This document shows positions 15,025-23,318 of a stretch of DNA of 64,000 nt, in pieces. Source of the DNA: Synergistaceae bacterium DZ-S4 (GTDB lineage Bacteria > Synergistota > Synergistia > Synergistales > Synergistaceae). The stretch is from positions 1-64,000 of the forward strand of contig JAPCWD010000005.1 in assembly GCA_025943965.1 (NCBI GenBank), in the 5' to 3' direction. Both the position numbers and the translations under genes were made by a program. Positions within the stretch are counted from its first letter, which is position 1; the number at the start of each line of letters is the position of its first letter. The notes under the pieces are model-generated. The model saw only the letters and a program-made list of their open reading frames with translations. It searched no databases and was not told the origin of the DNA.

Positions 15025-16995
15025 ATGGAATGTGATCAGGGTCTGCGTAAAGCAGATGATATCGAAAAGCTGGACATCGTTCCGGAGATAGTTGAAGATC
15101 CTGATGAAAGTAAAAAGCGGAGACTATCCGGCTGGCAGTTTTACCTTGTGGCAGGCATTGCAATAACAGCTTCCTGCTTCCACCTCTACACAGCGGCATT
15201 CGGGCTTTTTGCGGCAATGACACAGAGGGCGTGGCACTGGATGTTCATGGGTGCGCTTCTCTTCCTTATATACCCCGCGTCACAGAAAAAAGGAAATAAG
15301 CTGAAGATAAGCATCTTTGACTGGATACCCGCGATACTTATTATCGTCGGATGCGCGAACATACTCCTTAACTACGACGCGATAGCAGCCCGCGAGGGCT
15401 CGGCGATCCCGTCTGACATCTACCTCGGCGTAATAATGATAGTGCTGGTGATAGAGGGCGCGCGCAGATCCCTGGGATGGCCGCTTCCGATAGTCGCGAC
15501 GCTTGCCCTTGCTTACGGAGTATTCGGGCCTTATATGCCCGGCATCCTGGCACATGCGGGCTTCTCTTTTGAAGAGCTTGCCCCATTCATGTACCTGCGC
15601 ACGGACGGGATATTCGGAGTACCTCTCGGAGTCTCGGCTTCGTTCATCTTCCTCTTCGTCCTCTTCGGTTCATTCCTCAGCACCTCGGGGGCCGGCCAGT
15701 TCTTTATCGACCTTGCCGTAGGACTTGCGGGTAAGAGCCAGGGCGGACCGGGAAAGGCTGCGGTAACGGCCAGCGGCTTCATGGGCATGGTCTCGGGAAG
15801 TTCGTGCGGAAACGCGGTCACGACCGGAGCGTTTACCATCCCGCTGATGAAGCATTCGGGTTATTCTCCTGAATTTGCGGGAGCCATAGTCGCAGCCGCC
15901 TCCACGGGAGGACAGGTCATGCCTCCTGTCATGGGAGCGGCAGCCTTCATAATGGCGCAGTTCCTCGGCATCTCTTACTGGGAGATCGTAGTCGGCGCGG
16001 CGATCCCGGCAACTCTCTACTTCATTTCGATAGGGGCAATGGTCCACTTCAGAGCCGGGAAGAAGCGCATGCCAAGGCTTACTGATGAACAGCTTCCAAA
16101 CGTCAGGAAGGTACTTCGCCAGGGATGGCACCTTCTCCTTCCGATAGTTTTGCTTGTTGTATTCCTTGCTTTTGGCTACTCTCCGACAATGGCGGTCTTC
16201 TGGTCGATCGTTTCGCTTGTGGCTGCATCGTGGATGGGGGACAAGGAACACAGGATGACCCCGAGGAGGATCATCGACGCTATGATATCGGGCGGCACGG
16301 GTGCCGTAGATGTGGCAGCTGCATGCGCCTGCTCGGGCATAGTGATCGGCGTTATCGCGATCACCGGACTGGGGCTTGCGTTCTCATCCTTTGTCCTGAG
16401 CATGTCTCAGGGAATACTCCCGCTTGCCCTCTTCCTCACGATGATCGGTTCGATAATCCTCGGGATGGGAGTACCGACGACCGCGCAGTATATCATAACT
16501 TCAACACTGGCGGCGCCTGCTCTGGCTCAGATGGGAGTTCCGATGTTCTCGGCCCACCTTTTCTGCCTCTACTTCGGTGTCCTTGCGGACGTCACTCCTC
16601 CCGTCGCCCTGGCTACATACGCATCTGCGGGCATAGCCAAATCCGAACCGCTGAAGACTGGCTTTACAGCTCTTCTGGTGGCAGCTGCAGGATTTATTGT
16701 GCCTTATATGTTTATTTACAATCCGGGTCTTCTGCTGCAGGGAAGCGTCTTTGAGATAGTTTTTGCAAGCGTGACAGCACTCATCGCAGTAATTGGGCTC
16801 TCAGCTGCAGTGCAGGGATATTTTGCTGATGACATCAACATAATAGAAAGGCTGCTGTTACTTGCTGTACCTTTCCTTATAGTTTATCCGACCATGCTCA
16901 CCAATCTCATAGGAGCGGCGATAGTCGTGGCCATATTTGCCAAACAGAAGGGCTTCGGAAAGAAAAAAAATACACTTGAAGGAGGGACCGTATGA
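15025..16995 (+). CDS. Fused TRAP transporter permease (4-TM plus DctM-like 12-TM)
   Basis: From the ATG at 15025 (GGGAGGTTT 7 bp upstream) the protein has 656 residues. The first four membrane spans correspond to the small DctQ-like subunit. They are followed by the long DctM-like half with the conserved motifs GKSQGGPGKAAVTASGFMGMV and STGGQVMPPVMGAAAFIMAQ, and later GMGVPTTAQYI and DVTPPVALATYA. This fusion is standard for TAXI systems, which use an ion gradient, commonly sodium, to import organic acids. It partners the binding protein upstream. Its stop overlaps the CoA-transferase start by 4 bp (ATGA), so import and activation are translationally coupled. The substrate is unknown. Confidence 0.93.
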   Translation: MECDQGLRKADDIEKLDIVPEIVEDPDESKKRRLSGWQFYLVAGIAITASCFHLYTAAFGLFAAMTQRAWHWMFMGALLFLIYPASQKKGNKLKISIFDWIPAILIIVGCANILLNYDAIAAREGSAIPSDIYLGVIMIVLVIEGARRSLGWPLPIVATLALAYGVFGPYMPGILAHAGFSFEELAPFMYLRTDGIFGVPLGVSASFIFLFVLFGSFLSTSGAGQFFIDLAVGLAGKSQGGPGKAAVTASGFMGMVSGSSCGNAVTTGAFTIPLMKHSGYSPEFAGAIVAAASTGGQVMPPVMGAAAFIMAQFLGISYWEIVVGAAIPATLYFISIGAMVHFRAGKKRMPRLTDEQLPNVRKVLRQGWHLLLPIVLLVVFLAFGYSPTMAVFWSIVSLVAASWMGDKEHRMTPRRIIDAMISGGTGAVDVAAACACSGIVIGVIAITGLGLAFSSFVLSMSQGILPLALFLTMIGSIILGMGVPTTAQYIITSTLAAPALAQMGVPMFSAHLFCLYFGVLADVTPPVALATYASAGIAKSEPLKTGFTALLVAAAGFIVPYMFIYNPGLLLQGSVFEIVFASVTALIAVIGLSAAVQGYFADDINIIERLLLLAVPFLIVYPTMLTNLIGAAIVVAIFAKQKGFGKKKNTLEGGTV

Positions 16996-17684
16996 TGACC
17001 AAGAAAATTATCAAACCGGTCGTCTCTGCACATGAAGCGGTGCAATGCGTCAAAAAGGGCGACACCATCATGGTCGGAGGGTTCAACTACGGCGGTATAC
17101 CTTACACGCTTGTTGACGCCCTGTATGAAGCGGGAACAGACGAACTGACGATGATCGCCAACGACACGGCCTATGAAAACGTAGGCCACGGGAAGCTGGT
17201 AGCGGCGGGAAGGATCAAAAAGGTCATAGCCTCGCACGTAGGGCTGAACAAAAAGACGGGTGAGTACTACAACTCAGGAAAGATGGAGCTTGAGCTTTCT
17301 CCGCAGGGAACCTTTGTTGAGCGCATCAGGGCCGGTGGCTTCGGACTTGGCGGATTCCTTACGCCGACAGGGGTAGGGACCATAGTCGAAGAGGGCAAGC
17401 AGGTCCTGGAAGTAAACGGAAGGAAGTATATCCTCGAGCTGCCGCTCAGGGCTGATGTCGCGCTGGTCAGGGCTTATAAGGCCGACAGGATGGGCAACCT
17501 CATTTACAAGGGGACCAACCAGAACTTCAACCCTGCCATGGCCACTGCCGCGGAGATCGTGATCGCAGAGGTCGACTCGGTAGTCGATGTCGGTGAGCTG
17601 GATCCGAACGTGATCGTGACACAGGGCATCCTTGTTGACATGATAGTTGTGAAGGGAGGTTCATACTATGCTTCCAGAACTTGA
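16992..17684 (+). CDS. CoA-transferase subunit A (acetate/3-oxoacid type)
   Basis: The 230-residue protein is a family I CoA-transferase alpha subunit. Near the N-terminus it has KKGDTIMVGGFNYGGIPYTL, followed by GNLIYKGTNQNFNPAMATAA, both typical of AtoD/ScoA-type chains. Together with the B subunit it moves CoA between acyl-CoA and a free acid through a glutamyl thioester located in the B chain. The gene begins with tandem ATGs at 16992, preceded by GGAGGGA, and overlaps the permease by 4 bp. It also overlaps the next gene by 17 bp. The context (aminotransferase before, thiolase after) suggests activation of a 3-oxo acid such as acetoacetate, but this cannot be proved from sequence. Confidence 0.92.
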   Translation: MMTKKIIKPVVSAHEAVQCVKKGDTIMVGGFNYGGIPYTLVDALYEAGTDELTMIANDTAYENVGHGKLVAAGRIKKVIASHVGLNKKTGEYYNSGKMELELSPQGTFVERIRAGGFGLGGFLTPTGVGTIVEEGKQVLEVNGRKYILELPLRADVALVRAYKADRMGNLIYKGTNQNFNPAMATAAEIVIAEVDSVVDVGELDPNVIVTQGILVDMIVVKGGSYYASRT

Positions 17685-18357
17685 TGAATGCATCATAAAG
17701 GAAAGGATAGCCAAAAGGATAGCGCTGGAATTCTCAGAAGGGCAGGTAGTGAACCTTGGGATAGGAATACCCACGCTTGTCTCCGATTATATTCCCGAGG
17801 GAGTCCGCATAATCTTCCAGGCGGAGAACGGAGCCATTGGCATAGGACCGGCCCCTGCTGAACCTGACCTCAGATGCATAGGAGCCGGAGGGCGGATCAT
17901 TTCGATGCTTCCGGGAGGTAGTTTTTTCGCCAGTGACACGAGTTTCGGCCTTATAAGGGGCGGGCACGTCGATGCAACTGTGCTCGGCACGCTTGAAGTG
18001 AGCCAGACGGGAGACATCGCCAACTGGGTCGTGCCCGGAAAGAGCGTTCCCGGAATGGGCGGAGCCATGGACCTTGTGGTGGGTGCGAAGAGGGTCTACA
18101 TCGCTACTACTCACACGACCAAAAAGGGCGGGGCCAAGATACTGAAAAAGTGCAGCCTGCCGCTGACGGCTGTCGGAGTCGCAAGCATGGTGGTCACCGA
18201 GTTCGCAGTCTTCACTATAAAAGACGGCAAAATGACCCTGATAGAGATGTCCCCGGAAGTTACGCTGGAACAGATCAGGGAGCATACCGAAGCCGAGTTT
18301 GATGTTGCGGACCCGCTCCTTCCAATAAAGGGAATGGATGTGGCAGAAAGTGCCTAA
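17668..18357 (+). CDS. CoA-transferase subunit B (acetate/3-oxoacid type)
   Basis: The 229-residue beta subunit starts at an ATG with GGAGGTT upstream, inside the end of subunit A. VVNLGIGIPTLV is the usual N-terminal motif. QAENGAIGIGPAP carries the catalytic Glu (ENG) that forms the glutamyl-CoA intermediate. MLPGGSFFASDTSFGLIRGG and GAMDLVVGAKRVYIATTHT follow as expected for AtoA/ScoB. With subunit A it forms the active heteromer. Its 3' end overlaps the thiolase gene by 20 bp, so the three proteins are probably made in matched amounts. Substrate preference among short-chain acids is not determinable here. Confidence 0.92.
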   Translation: MLPELDECIIKERIAKRIALEFSEGQVVNLGIGIPTLVSDYIPEGVRIIFQAENGAIGIGPAPAEPDLRCIGAGGRIISMLPGGSFFASDTSFGLIRGGHVDATVLGTLEVSQTGDIANWVVPGKSVPGMGGAMDLVVGAKRVYIATTHTTKKGGAKILKKCSLPLTAVGVASMVVTEFAVFTIKDGKMTLIEMSPEVTLEQIREHTEAEFDVADPLLPIKGMDVAESA

Positions 18358-19534
18358 AGCGGTAATACTTAGCGCAAGCAGGACAGCGGGAGGAAAATTC
18401 GGAGGGCAGTTCTCCAAACTTTCAGCTACAGACCTCGGGGCGGCAGCGCTGAAAGAAGCCCTAACGCGTTCCGGGGCCTCAGCCGACGCCGTTGAGGAGG
18501 TTATAATGGGCAACGGATGGCAGGCCGGAGTCGGGGCAAACCCCGCAAGGAACGCGATGTTCAAAGCCGGAATAGACCAGTCGGTACCGGCGTTTACAGT
18601 AAACATCAGGTGCGGTTCGGGACTTCGCACCGTAATGCTGGCGGCTGACAGGATCAGGCTCGGTGATGCCAGCACTATCCTGGCCGGAGGGATGGAAAGC
18701 GCCACCAATACCCCGTACATCCTGAGGGATGCCAGATGGGGTTTCAGGATGGGTGAGAAAAAGTCCGAAGATGTCCTTCACGCCGACGGCTTCATCTGTC
18801 CCCTGGCGGGGCGGCTGATGGGAGAGATAACGGAGGACGTCGTTATCCCTGAGTTCTCGATCTCACGTCAGGAACAGGATGAATTCGCATACTACAGCCA
18901 CATGAAGGCCGTAGACGCGATCGAAAAAGGGCTTTTTAAGGAAGAGATAGTGCCGGTGGTCATAAAGGACAGGAAAAAGGGTGAGATCGTCCTTGACACG
19001 GACGAGATACCAAGGAAGGATACTTCGATAGAGTCGCTGTCAAAACTGCCCGTGATCTTTAAAAAGGACGGAACGATAACGGCCGGGTCCAGTTCAGCGC
19101 TCTGCGACGCCGGAAGTGCCGTGATGGTCGCCGGTGATGAATGGGCGAAGGCGGAGGGGCTGAAACCCATCGCGGAGATCCTGAGTTATTCTGCTGCGGC
19201 GGTCGATGCCGAGCACTTCCCGATAGCTCCGGTCAAGGCGATGGACATTGCGCTCAAAAAGGCCGGAATGACAATGGACGACATGGAACTGATCGAGATA
19301 AACGAGGCGTTTGCCGCCCAGGTGATAGCATGTCACAGGAAGATGCCCTTTGACATGGATCGCCTCAATGTCCATGGCGGGGCTATAGCGCTGGGTCACC
19401 CGATAGGGGCAAGCGGGGCCAAGATACTGACGACTCTCCTCTACGCCCTGAGACAGCAGGGAAAGAGCGTTGGGATGGCCAGTGCCTGCATAGGCGGAGG
19501 TCAGGGCGTCGCCATGATCGTGAGACTGGTTTAA
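18338..19534 (+). CDS. Thiolase (acetyl-CoA acetyltransferase)
   Basis: The 398-residue protein has all three thiolase catalytic motifs. The nucleophilic Cys92 lies in NIRCGSGLRTV, the His in NVHGGAIALGHPIGASGAK, and the second Cys in SACIGGGQGVAMI. It cleaves 3-oxoacyl-CoA with CoA to acetyl-CoA plus a shortened acyl-CoA, or condenses in reverse. It overlaps subunit B; either the ATG at 18338 or the in-frame GTG at 18350 could be the start. As the last gene of the operon it would complete the route from a 3-oxo acid to acetyl-CoA, with acetyl-CoA also feeding the CoA-transferase. A hairpin at 19569-19600 probably ends the transcript. Confidence 0.93.
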   Translation: MWQKVPKAVILSASRTAGGKFGGQFSKLSATDLGAAALKEALTRSGASADAVEEVIMGNGWQAGVGANPARNAMFKAGIDQSVPAFTVNIRCGSGLRTVMLAADRIRLGDASTILAGGMESATNTPYILRDARWGFRMGEKKSEDVLHADGFICPLAGRLMGEITEDVVIPEFSISRQEQDEFAYYSHMKAVDAIEKGLFKEEIVPVVIKDRKKGEIVLDTDEIPRKDTSIESLSKLPVIFKKDGTITAGSSSALCDAGSAVMVAGDEWAKAEGLKPIAEILSYSAAAVDAEHFPIAPVKAMDIALKKAGMTMDDMELIEINEAFAAQVIACHRKMPFDMDRLNVHGGAIALGHPIGASGAKILTTLLYALRQQGKSVGMASACIGGGQGVAMIVRLV

Positions 19535-19568
19535 GATAAGAGATCCACTGTTACGGAAGGCCTGAGGG

Positions 19569-19610
19569 AGCGCTTTTGCCGTCTGCAAGGCAGAGGCGCT
19601 TCTTCTTAAT
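19569..19610. terminator. Probable terminator between convergent thiolase and SDR genes
   Basis: AGCGC...TGCC pairs with GGCA...GCGCT (19569-19600) with an internal loop, followed on the plus strand by TTCTTCTTAA. It lies between two convergent genes and could serve the plus-strand operon. The stem is imperfect, so confidence is moderate. Confidence 0.5.
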
Positions 19611-19613
19611 CTG

Positions 19614-20381
19614 TCAGTCTATCATCCTGCCGCCTTCGACAAATAATGTCTGTCCAGTAATGTATGAACTTCCCGTTGAAGCGAGGAAAAGCACCACCGC
19701 CGCGATCTCCTCCGGTTTTCCGAAGCGGCCAAGCGGGATCTTTGAGAGCAGTTCGTTTTTTTTCACTTTGTCATCCAGTATGTCGGCAGTTTGGGTAGTT
19801 GGGATGTAGCCTGGAGCAACAGCGTTGACTCTTATTCCGAAAGGTGCCCATTCGTGTGCGAGGGCCTTTGTCATTTGGCTTATTCCTCCCTTCGCAGCGG
19901 CGTATATCGAAAGCTCCTTGTGCCCTCTTGCCGATGATACGGACGCAGTATTTATTATCATTCCGCCACCTGATGCCTTCATTGATCTCGCTGCTTCGCA
20001 TGCTGTGAAAAAGGGTGCCTTGAGGTCTATCTCCATAAGCCGTTCCCAGTCGTTCTCTGTGCATTCAAGCGCCGGCCTGCGTATTGAAAAACCAGCATGG
20101 TTGCAGAGGATGTCAAGTCCTCCGAGTATCATGCGAGCATCGCTGACCATACCCACTATGGAAGTGATATCCGAGAGGTCACACTTCACGAAATCGTAAA
20201 CGGCCTTATGTCGGCAGCATTTTTTTAAAACTTCTGCGGCCTTGATCTCATCCCTTCCTGAAATGACAACGTCTGCCCCGCATGAGGCAAAAGCGTATGC
20301 GAACTCTGATCCAAGCGTTCCTGTCCCGCCTGTTATCAGAACTTTTTTCGCACTGAAGTCAAACATATTTTTGTAATCCAT
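19614..20381 (-). CDS. Short-chain dehydrogenase/reductase (SDR)
   Basis: The protein has about 255 residues and is a classical SDR. The Rossmann motif is TGGTGTLGSEFA near the N-terminus, followed by NHAG, the catalytic Ser in NTASVSSARG, and YAAAKGG (YxxxK). The C-terminus ends SYITGQTLFVEGGRMID. It would reduce or oxidise a 3-hydroxy/3-oxo group or similar alcohol with NAD(P). It is convergent with the thiolase operon. A role in interconverting a 3-hydroxy and a 3-oxo intermediate is attractive but unproven. The start is the ATG at 20381 or the adjacent GTG at 20384; AAAGGCGAG lies upstream. Confidence 0.9.
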   Translation of the reverse strand: MDYKNMFDFSAKKVLITGGTGTLGSEFAYAFASCGADVVISGRDEIKAAEVLKKCCRHKAVYDFVKCDLSDITSIVGMVSDARMILGGLDILCNHAGFSIRRPALECTENDWERLMEIDLKAPFFTACEAARSMKASGGGMIINTASVSSARGHKELSIYAAAKGGISQMTKALAHEWAPFGIRVNAVAPGYIPTTQTADILDDKVKKNELLSKIPLGRFGKPEEIAAVVLFLASTGSSYITGQTLFVEGGRMID

Positions 20382-20549
20382 CACATTACTCGCCTTTCAA
20401 CTATTTTTTCCTGTGCAGTCCGGATAGGGATCATGTGACTTTCCGCAAAGCCGTGATGCTGTTAATATTATATCCGAGCTATTGTCAATAATAATATCCC
20501 AGCAATATTTCTTCATAATTATCGATCAGAAACGGGAGGGAAATCAGAG

Positions 20550-21323
20550 ATGAAAATAGAATATTTTGTTTTTTCGGGGACAGGGAATACTCTTCTTGTT
20601 GCCAGGGAAGTCGGCGAAAGGCTCAGAGAGAAGGGGCACGAGGTCAATTACCACATGATAGGCAGGAACAATTCCTTCAGAATGTCCGGGGAGAGTGTGA
20701 TAGGTCTTGCCTTTCCCATCGCCTTTTTCTCTTCATATCCATTAGTGCTGAAATTCATAGCATCCCTTCCCGAGGGCAGGAGAAAAAAGATATTCATGAC
20801 CGCCACGATGGGAGGATCTGCACTGGGCGCGGAAGGTAAGTTCAGGAAGCTGGTGCGCGACAAGGGTTACAAGCCCATTGGGTCCGAACTCTTCATCATG
20901 CCCGGCAACTACAACAACGGAGTCATACCAGTCGAGAAGAACAGTCAGCTGGTCTCGGCCGCGAAGGAGAAGGCAAGGGCGTTCGCGGACAGGCTTGAGA
21001 AGGGCAGCGCGGCCTGGGGCCGCGGTATCCCCGTCATCCCATCAATGTGGTATAAGCTGATTTCGAGCGGGAGATCGCTTCGCTTCTTTTACAGGATGTT
21101 TCCGATAACGGTCGATAAAGAAAAATGCATCAAATGCATGAGATGCGCAGAGAACTGTCCTGTAGGTGCCATAGACGGATCAGGGGAGTTTCCCTTCATA
21201 AACAAAAACATCTGCGAGTCCTGCCAGAGGTGCGTGGCTTTCTGTCCGGCTCATGCCATAGTCGTGCCAGGAAAGCCCGCTGAGCAGTACAGGGCGATGG
21301 AGTTCGAAGAATTTTCGCGGTAG
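20550..21323 (+). CDS. EFR1-type flavodoxin-ferredoxin fusion
   Basis: The 257-residue protein combines an N-terminal flavodoxin-like domain (FVFSGTGNTLLVAREVGERL, the FMN phosphate loop) with a C-terminal 2x[4Fe-4S] ferredoxin. The clusters are CIKCMRCAENCPVGAI and CESCQRCVAFCPAH, both CxxCxxCxxxCP. Such proteins carry electrons in the cytoplasm of strict anaerobes; the physiological partner is unknown. The ATG at 20550 follows GGGAGGGAAA. It stands alone in its orientation between a convergent small Cys-rich gene and the divergent SDR. Confidence 0.9.
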   Translation: MKIEYFVFSGTGNTLLVAREVGERLREKGHEVNYHMIGRNNSFRMSGESVIGLAFPIAFFSSYPLVLKFIASLPEGRRKKIFMTATMGGSALGAEGKFRKLVRDKGYKPIGSELFIMPGNYNNGVIPVEKNSQLVSAAKEKARAFADRLEKGSAAWGRGIPVIPSMWYKLISSGRSLRFFYRMFPITVDKEKCIKCMRCAENCPVGAIDGSGEFPFINKNICESCQRCVAFCPAHAIVVPGKPAEQYRAMEFEEFSR

Positions 21324-21329
21324 GCATAG

Positions 21330-21391
21330 GTACCCTGAGCCGAAAAGTCCAAAACTCCGCAGTGACGGAGAAACCATTCGGTCCAGGGTAC
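21330..21391. other. Nested three-tier stem-loop between convergent genes
   Basis: Three concentric pairings are visible: GTACCCTG with CAGGGTAC (21330-21337 with 21384-21391), CCGAA with TTCGG (21340-21344 with 21377-21381), and CTCCG with CGGAG (21355-21359 with 21366-21370). No T-tract follows on either strand. It might be a bidirectional 3' end structure or a small structured RNA; sequence alone does not decide. Confidence 0.45.
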
Positions 21392-21428
21392 GCGAAGCCG
21401 GTACAGGCCATCCGGATCCTTCCGGCGA

Positions 21429-21581
21429 CTAACCTTCCTTAAGTTCAGGCTCGAACTCCAGGTCGTTCTCTATAGCACAGTCGTTGCAGACGACTACCGT
21501 GTCGCCGTCCGGGGTGACGGCCTCATGAAAGAGGTCGCAACACTCTTTGAGCGCCTTGCCGCATATTGCGCAAACCAGCAT
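21429..21581 (-). CDS. Small Cys-rich (zinc-ribbon-like) protein
   Basis: A 50-residue frame starts at the ATG at 21581, with GGGGGAAT about 5 bp upstream. It reads MLVCAICGKALKECC near the start and VVVCNDCAIENDLEFEP later. Two CxxC pairs (CAIC and CNDC) separated by about 25 residues suggest a zinc ribbon or rubredoxin-like knuckle; the C-terminus is acidic. I cannot assign a family. It lies downstream of the flavin reductase on the same strand (62 bp gap), so the two are probably cotranscribed. Its shortness and good ribosome site make it a gene that automated calling may miss. Confidence 0.65.
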   Translation of the reverse strand: MLVCAICGKALKECCDLFHEAVTPDGDTVVVCNDCAIENDLEFEPELKEG

Positions 21582-21643
21582 TGATATTCCCCCTAAATGT
21601 AATAGTCAAAAGGCCCAGGTATTTGGCAAGGGCCTCAGTCTTC

Positions 21644-22216
21644 TTATCTGCCTTTCTTCTTCTTTTTTACCGAGAAGCCAAAGCTTCCTACCTCTTTTCC
21701 AAGGGCAAAGTATTTGCCGTGGCTCGTGGCTACAAGGCTCGCTCTTTCCAGGTGCAGCCTTCCCCTGCTGTCGAGAAGACCTTCGTCAACGTTGACAGCG
21801 ACGATCTTCGAGAGGAACATGTCGTGAGTTCCCAGCCTGATCACCCTGTCGACCCTGCACTCAATGCTGACCGGGCTCTCTTCTATCATTGGGGCGCTAA
21901 CTTTAGAAGCTGCAGCTGCTGTTATTGCAGGAAGCGAAAATTTGTCGATGTCCCTGCCAGATTTTACTCCGCAGTAGTCAGCCGTCCATATCAGCGGCTC
22001 AGTTGTGAGATTTATCACAAACTCCGACGTCTCAGTTATCAGCCCGTGGGAATAACGCTCCGGCCTTACGGATATGTATGTCATCGCAGGGTCTGAGTTG
22101 ACTATCCCTGTCCATGCGACAGTGATGACGTTCGGCCTTTCCATCGTCCCGCACGAGACCATCACCGGAGGCAGCGGATAGAGCATAGTGCCGGGCTTCC
22201 ATGTCACCTTTCCCAA
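21644..22216 (-). CDS. Flavin reductase-like domain protein
   Basis: The 190-residue protein has the flavin reductase/FMN-binding split-barrel fold: PLPPVMVSCGTMERPNVITVAWTG at the start, then DPAMTYISVRPERYSHGLI and FVINLTTEPLI, all hallmarks of the family. Members bind FMN; in anaerobes many act as flavoredoxins in electron transfer. The frame begins at a TTG (22216) with a strong GGGGGTGAT upstream and no better ATG in frame. The C-terminus ends in a lysine-rich tail. It precedes the small Cys-rich gene on the same strand. Confidence 0.88.
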   Translation of the reverse strand: MGKVTWKPGTMLYPLPPVMVSCGTMERPNVITVAWTGIVNSDPAMTYISVRPERYSHGLITETSEFVINLTTEPLIWTADYCGVKSGRDIDKFSLPAITAAAASKVSAPMIEESPVSIECRVDRVIRLGTHDMFLSKIVAVNVDEGLLDSRGRLHLERASLVATSHGKYFALGKEVGSFGFSVKKKKKGR

Positions 22217-22239
22217 TTATGATCACCCCCTTTTAAAAC

Positions 22240-22375
22240 ATTGCTGAGCAAAGTCGTAAATACGGTCAAGCAATTGTCAAACGTTGTCAAACAGTAGTCA
22301 AACTGTTGTTTTATAGGGTCGTCAACACTTTACAATTGCTCAGCTACCGCTCAGGACATTGCTCAGCCGCTCCTC
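22240..22375. repeat. 11-bp tandem repeat block 3 with inverted members
   Basis: Forward units: GCTGAGCAAA (22243), then GTCAAGCAATT (22265), GTCAAACGTT (22276), GTCAAACAGTA (22286), GTCAAACTGTT (22297), followed by GTTTTATAGG. In the second half the units are inverted: AATTGCTCAGC (22333-22343) and ATTGCTCAGC (22358-22367). The family is the same as at 4569 and 6099, here in both orientations. It is followed directly by hairpin string C. No gene is seen in 22217-22553 outside these repeats. Confidence 0.7.
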
Positions 22376-22378
22376 ATG

Positions 22379-22468
22379 GATGCGAAGCGAGCAAATTCTC
22401 CAGCGACAAACGTCGCGAATTCTCCGCAGCCTGTAGGCTGCAGATTCCCCGCAGCATCTTCATGCCGC
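22379..22468. repeat. Hairpin string C (constant AATTCTCC linker)
   Basis: Elements in order: GATGCGAAGCGAGC (22379-22392, also in string B); linker AAATTCTCC; GCGAC-AAAC-GTCGC (22403-22416); linker GAATTCTCC; GCAGCC-TGTA-GGCTGC (22426-22441); linker AGATTCCCC; GCAGCAT-CTTC-ATGCCGC (22451-22468, one A-C mismatch). The order equals that of string B at 6486-6586, but the second and third stems have changed on both arms together. Confidence 0.8.
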
Positions 22469-22553
22469 AGCCCCTAATAGATTAACATAAAGAGGGCCTA
22501 TTTACTGTGCTTATCAGCTAAAAAAATGTACAATATAGCGGGAGCGTGAGCAG

Positions 22554-23318
22554 ATGAAGATCGAGAAAGATAGTCTGACGAGAAGCGGTCTGATAGTGCC
22601 GGCAGTGTTGCTGTTGCTTTGGTGGGCGGGTTCGAACGCCGGCTGGTGGAACGCTTTCCTCCTTCCCTCTCCCGAAAGTGTGCTGGATTCCTTCATACTT
22701 TCGATCGGGGACGGAGAGCTGCAGAAGCACGTCTGGGCGAGCCTTGACAGGATAATCAGGGGCTTCGGCCTCTCGGCGGCGATGGCGCTTTCGTTCGCGC
22801 TTCTCTGTTCGTGGTTTCCTCGTGTCCTTGTGCAGCTGGACCCCACCCTCGAGTTCTTCAGGCATATCCCCCCCATGTCTACGATCCCCCTCCTGATCCT
22901 GTGGTTCGGGATAGGGGAGGCGCCAAAGATAATATTGATAGTGCTTGCCACATTTTTCCCCGTCTACATGAACGCCCTTCAGGGCATAAGGGGCTGCGAC
23001 CCGAAACTGACAGAGGTAGCAGCTGTCTTCGGCTACAGCAAATGGTACAGGTTCAGATACGTCATTCTTCCCTCCGCCATCCCCTCGGTCCTTACCGGCC
23101 TGAGGCTGGGGCTGGGCTACAGCTGGCGCTCGCTCGTCGCTGCGGAGCTGGTGGCCGCGTCGTCGGGGCTGGGCTACATGATACTCGATGCCGAGCAGCT
23201 TTCCCGCTCTGATGTCGTCCTTATGGGGATATTCGTGATAGGAGCTCTTGGGGCCTTTCTTGACTATGGCTTCCTGTGGGGGATCAGGCGTTATCTGAAA
23301 AGGGGCATTGAAGCTTGA
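22554..23318 (+). CDS. NitT/TauT-type ABC transporter permease
   Basis: The 254-residue membrane protein has about six predicted spans and the cytoplasmic EAA loop typical of SsuC/TauC permeases (LTEVAAVFGYSKWYRFRYVILPSAIPSVLTG). The motif following it (LRLGLGYSWRSLVAAELVA) is also characteristic. Family members import nitrate, sulfonates, taurine or thiamine precursors. It overlaps the ATPase gene by 4 bp (TTGA). No periplasmic binding-protein gene is found on either side, which is unusual for a complete importer. GGGAGCG lies before the ATG at 22554. Confidence 0.9.
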   Translation: MKIEKDSLTRSGLIVPAVLLLLWWAGSNAGWWNAFLLPSPESVLDSFILSIGDGELQKHVWASLDRIIRGFGLSAAMALSFALLCSWFPRVLVQLDPTLEFFRHIPPMSTIPLLILWFGIGEAPKIILIVLATFFPVYMNALQGIRGCDPKLTEVAAVFGYSKWYRFRYVILPSAIPSVLTGLRLGLGYSWRSLVAAELVAASSGLGYMILDAEQLSRSDVVLMGIFVIGALGAFLDYGFLWGIRRYLKRGIEA

